From contig NC_092022.1 in NCBI RefSeq assembly GCF_042242105.1, positions 11,404,001 through 11,468,000 of the forward strand: a DNA stretch of 64,000 nt, read 5' to 3'. The position numbers and the translations under genes were made by a program. How positions within the stretch are numbered: the first letter of the stretch is position 1; every line of letters starts with the position of its first letter. This DNA comes from Pempheris klunzingeri. Its lineage: Eukaryota; Chordata; Actinopteri; Acropomatiformes; Pempheridae. The notes under the pieces are model-generated. The model did no database searches and was not told where the DNA came from. It worked only from the letters and a program-made list of their open reading frames with translations. Positions 43,886 to 64,000 of the stretch are shown one piece after another.

Positions 43886-46416
43886 GTAAGTACACTGCCT
43901 CTCTTAAGCTTTCCGTGTTGGGCAACTGCTTTGCACAATGTTAATTTGTTGCAGGCTGGATAAGCTGAAACGAAGTAAGAGGATACAGCAGACGGGGTGG
44001 AGGGGTGGAGGGGTGGTGGTGGGGGGGGAATGCCAACAGCTGACTTGTACTACAGTGTTTTGCTGTGGTGATTGCGGCGGCGTTGAGGAGCCTGAACTGT
44101 TCTGCAGGACTGTACTCACTAAGCGCTGCTCCTCATGCAGGCACAGGCTGATTCATTCACACTTTATTAACGCGAAGCAGCGATTAAGAGATCAGATCGG
44201 CTGGTCGCATTGTGGCCCGCAGCATCTTCACCAATTTCCTCTCGTCCAGTGACCTGTTTGGAGTCCACACAGAATGACGTACGGGTTTATAGTGAGGGAG
44301 ACGGGCCCAGCGTGTAGCCTGGACCGCACATCCCTGCGATATCAGGAGATCCGGTGCCAAGGCTGAAGTTGCCCGACGGAATGTTTTACTCCTGATAAGT
44401 TGGAAAAGGCGGCGATGTGTGTCGAGCTGCACTTTTCCCTCTGCAGCCCACAGACTCCAGGCTGACTTCGGGCTGCCCAGTGTCTCCATGTGTTGTGTTG
44501 TTTAAGAGGCTTCATTTGAACATGGAGAGCTGTCGACTTCCCCTGTAGGCTACTTGGAGCGTCCTGTTATGTAATGCGCTTCGGCCGACTGCCCGCATCC
44601 AAACAGCCTGGGCCTACACGTGTAATTGTTAAATATGTTTTGTTTTTTGTTTTTTTTTCCCCATTAGGCCTGTGTTTGCAGTTGTGGCAGCCGGGCTGCT
44701 GGTCAGAGCCATGTGGAAAGAAGCGAGATTTTCGTATATAGTGACATTTTAGTGAGAGCATAACTATCTTCTTAATTTGTAATGCCCGCAGCTGACTCCA
44801 TATGTGGCACAGATTATGTTCATGATCTATGGCAGATGCATGTGCAGATTGCATTATGCAAGAGCCGCATGCCGCTGTCTGACCTGTCGTAAATGTATCA
44901 AAGGTGAGTCGAGGACTAAGGTTATTCCTGCAGGAGGCCTGTAAACTCGATGAGCTGGCCACATATTTGCATTATCCCACAGTGGGTTATAAGATAAATT
45001 GAAGCTCTTAGTATGAAATGTAATAAAACCCTAGATAGAGTTGGTTATGACTAGATTATTATTATAAGGAGTTTAATTTATTATAGCTATTAAGGAAAGA
45101 GTTTTCCAAGCAGGAAACATCACTAAGGGTGTTATCTCTCTTTAAAAATATACATTTACACAATCCATACATGCTCTGCATCTAAAACCATTCTTTCAAT
45201 TAGATTTTTTGTGCCGTTATTGAGTAACTCACATTACAAACTGCTGTTGGTTGTAAACACGGCCATGTGTGCAGTTCCAGTGTGTTCTTCCCGCTGTTTG
45301 TCTCAGCTCAGTCAGCCTGGCAGAGATTTGCTTATTAAGTTTAGAGGTTAGCAGTGTCCTTGACATGTGCTGCCAGAAGCCAGCCATAGTGAGTCATCAA
45401 AGCTAATGGGGGAAGCATGGACAATTTAATCTGGACTGGAGAGCTCTTGATCTCTGATGGTGCCCACTCAGTAGGCCTTTGTTGTCAAATAGAGCACACC
45501 CATCCCTGCCCACTCAAGATGTTTGGGGCAGATTGCAGTGATAGAGCGTAGCAGAGTGCTATCCACCATGAGCAGTTGTTAGTCTCCTCTAAAAGCTCCC
45601 AATGAAAAATGTTCAAAATTCCAGCAATCAGTTGAGAGTTTGTTGTAATGGGATCGTGTTTAACTTTACGGTTTGATTACAAAATTGACCGGTGGCACTT
45701 GCTGCATGAAGCAATAATTGGAGGAGATTTCGCCGTCTCAATCCAGTGTTTTGCAAACAAAACAGCAGATCATTACCATGGAAATGCTGTCCAGACTGGT
45801 GGGGGAAGGTGATGAGGGAGTGGAACAGACAAGCCATTTACCAATATTATATCTTGTCTCTGATATTGATTGTCAAGTTTTCTACCAGGGAATCATACAC
45901 GAGGACATGCACACGCATACAGAAACACAATACAACTGATGCAATATGGCAAAGATGTGTTGTTCTTGATGCTTATGTATCCAGTATGATCTTGATCCCC
46001 AGGTGGTATTTCTTCAGGCAGAGTTAGCTCAACATCATCATGTGTGTTGTTTGTGTGTTTTCACAGGACAACAGGTGGTCTATAGGGGCACTAGGTGGTG
46101 TATAAGCCTGACACACTGACTGTTTATACAAAGAAGGGCGGCTCAAACACAGATACACCTCTGATGTCTCTGGCCAGTCAGAGCTCATGGTGTGTGCTTG
46201 CTGGGATAAACTAGTGGCCTGGCCAAAGAGCGCAGTGTTGCTACGCTTAATAAAGCCCACACAGGTGAGAGGATCCTCTCTTCTCTATACCATTATCTTA
46301 AATTCACATTTTGCATGCAGGATAATTAGATTAAATGCTCTAACTTCAGTGTTGTTTTATGTGAATTTTTTTGTCTAGCTGTATGTTCTGTTAACGTCCC
46401 TGTGTTTTTTGTTTAG
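43886..46416 (+). other. adcy6 intron 1 (inferred)
   Basis: About 2.5 kb from the GTAAGT donor to the TTGTTTAG acceptor. The first 700 bases remain CpG-rich, consistent with a CpG-island promoter extending into the intron. Open frames here lack family similarity. Confidence 0.55.
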
Positions 46417-46417
46417 G

Positions 46418-64000
<17,583 letters not shown>

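Noticed and set aside
46409..46417. Upstream extension of the adcy6 frame to 46409
   Set aside because: The codon at 46409 is TTG, not ATG, and these bases are the pyrimidine tract and AG acceptor of the intron. The ATG at 46418 matches the conserved MSW start.

Overview
This window is vertebrate nuclear DNA, most likely from a teleost fish (probably a percomorph). The genes are split by GT-AG introns, long non-coding tracts are rich in CA, GA and CT microsatellites, and several interspersed repeats match, from memory, repeats very common in ray-finned fish genomes. I see no bacterial, plasmid or CRISPR-like content. I reconstructed three protein-coding genes exon by exon from both strands; every internal splice phase agrees and two of the three are complete.

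Layout: (1) about 1-3590 is gene-free. (2) 3.6-14.1 kb on the minus strand holds rnd1, a constitutively active, GTPase-deficient Rho-family protein: five coding exons, 232 aa, with a TATA box and an inverted CCAAT box upstream. (3) 14.1-21.1 kb is intergenic and contains one transposon-like copy. (4) 21.2-40.3 kb on the minus strand holds cacnb3, the voltage-gated calcium-channel beta-3 subunit. Twelve shared exons (exons 2-13) are joined to one of two alternative first exons, at 31.5 kb and 40.3 kb, giving 499 or 497 aa with an unusual Glu-rich C-terminus. (5) 40.3-43.6 kb is the region between the divergent cacnb3 and adcy6 5' ends, with a small TIR element and microsatellites. (6) From about 43.7 kb to the right edge on the plus strand lies adcy6, a membrane adenylyl cyclase: a probable non-coding exon 1, three complete coding exons, and the first 14 bases of the next exon. 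The catalytic domains lie beyond the window.

The gene content matches the human 12q13 block ADCY6-CACNB3-DDX23-RND1, which supports the assignments beta-3 and type 6. DDX23 is not seen here, and rnd1 is flipped relative to cacnb3 compared with the human order as I recall it. The three genes do not form an operon or pathway unit; they are neighbours of old synteny. Cacnb3 sets Ca2+ channel surface density, and type 5/6 cyclases are Ca2+-inhibited, so a loose functional link is possible but is inference.

I found no convincing undescribed biological system. The points most worth checking are the duplicated cacnb3 first exons, a predicted uORF overlapping the adcy6 start, the replaced cacnb3 C-terminal tail with a second open frame, a 53-bp near-perfect palindrome, a G-quadruplex-capable purine tract in the cacnb3 first intron, and a CT microsatellite serving as the polypyrimidine tract of adcy6 exon 4.
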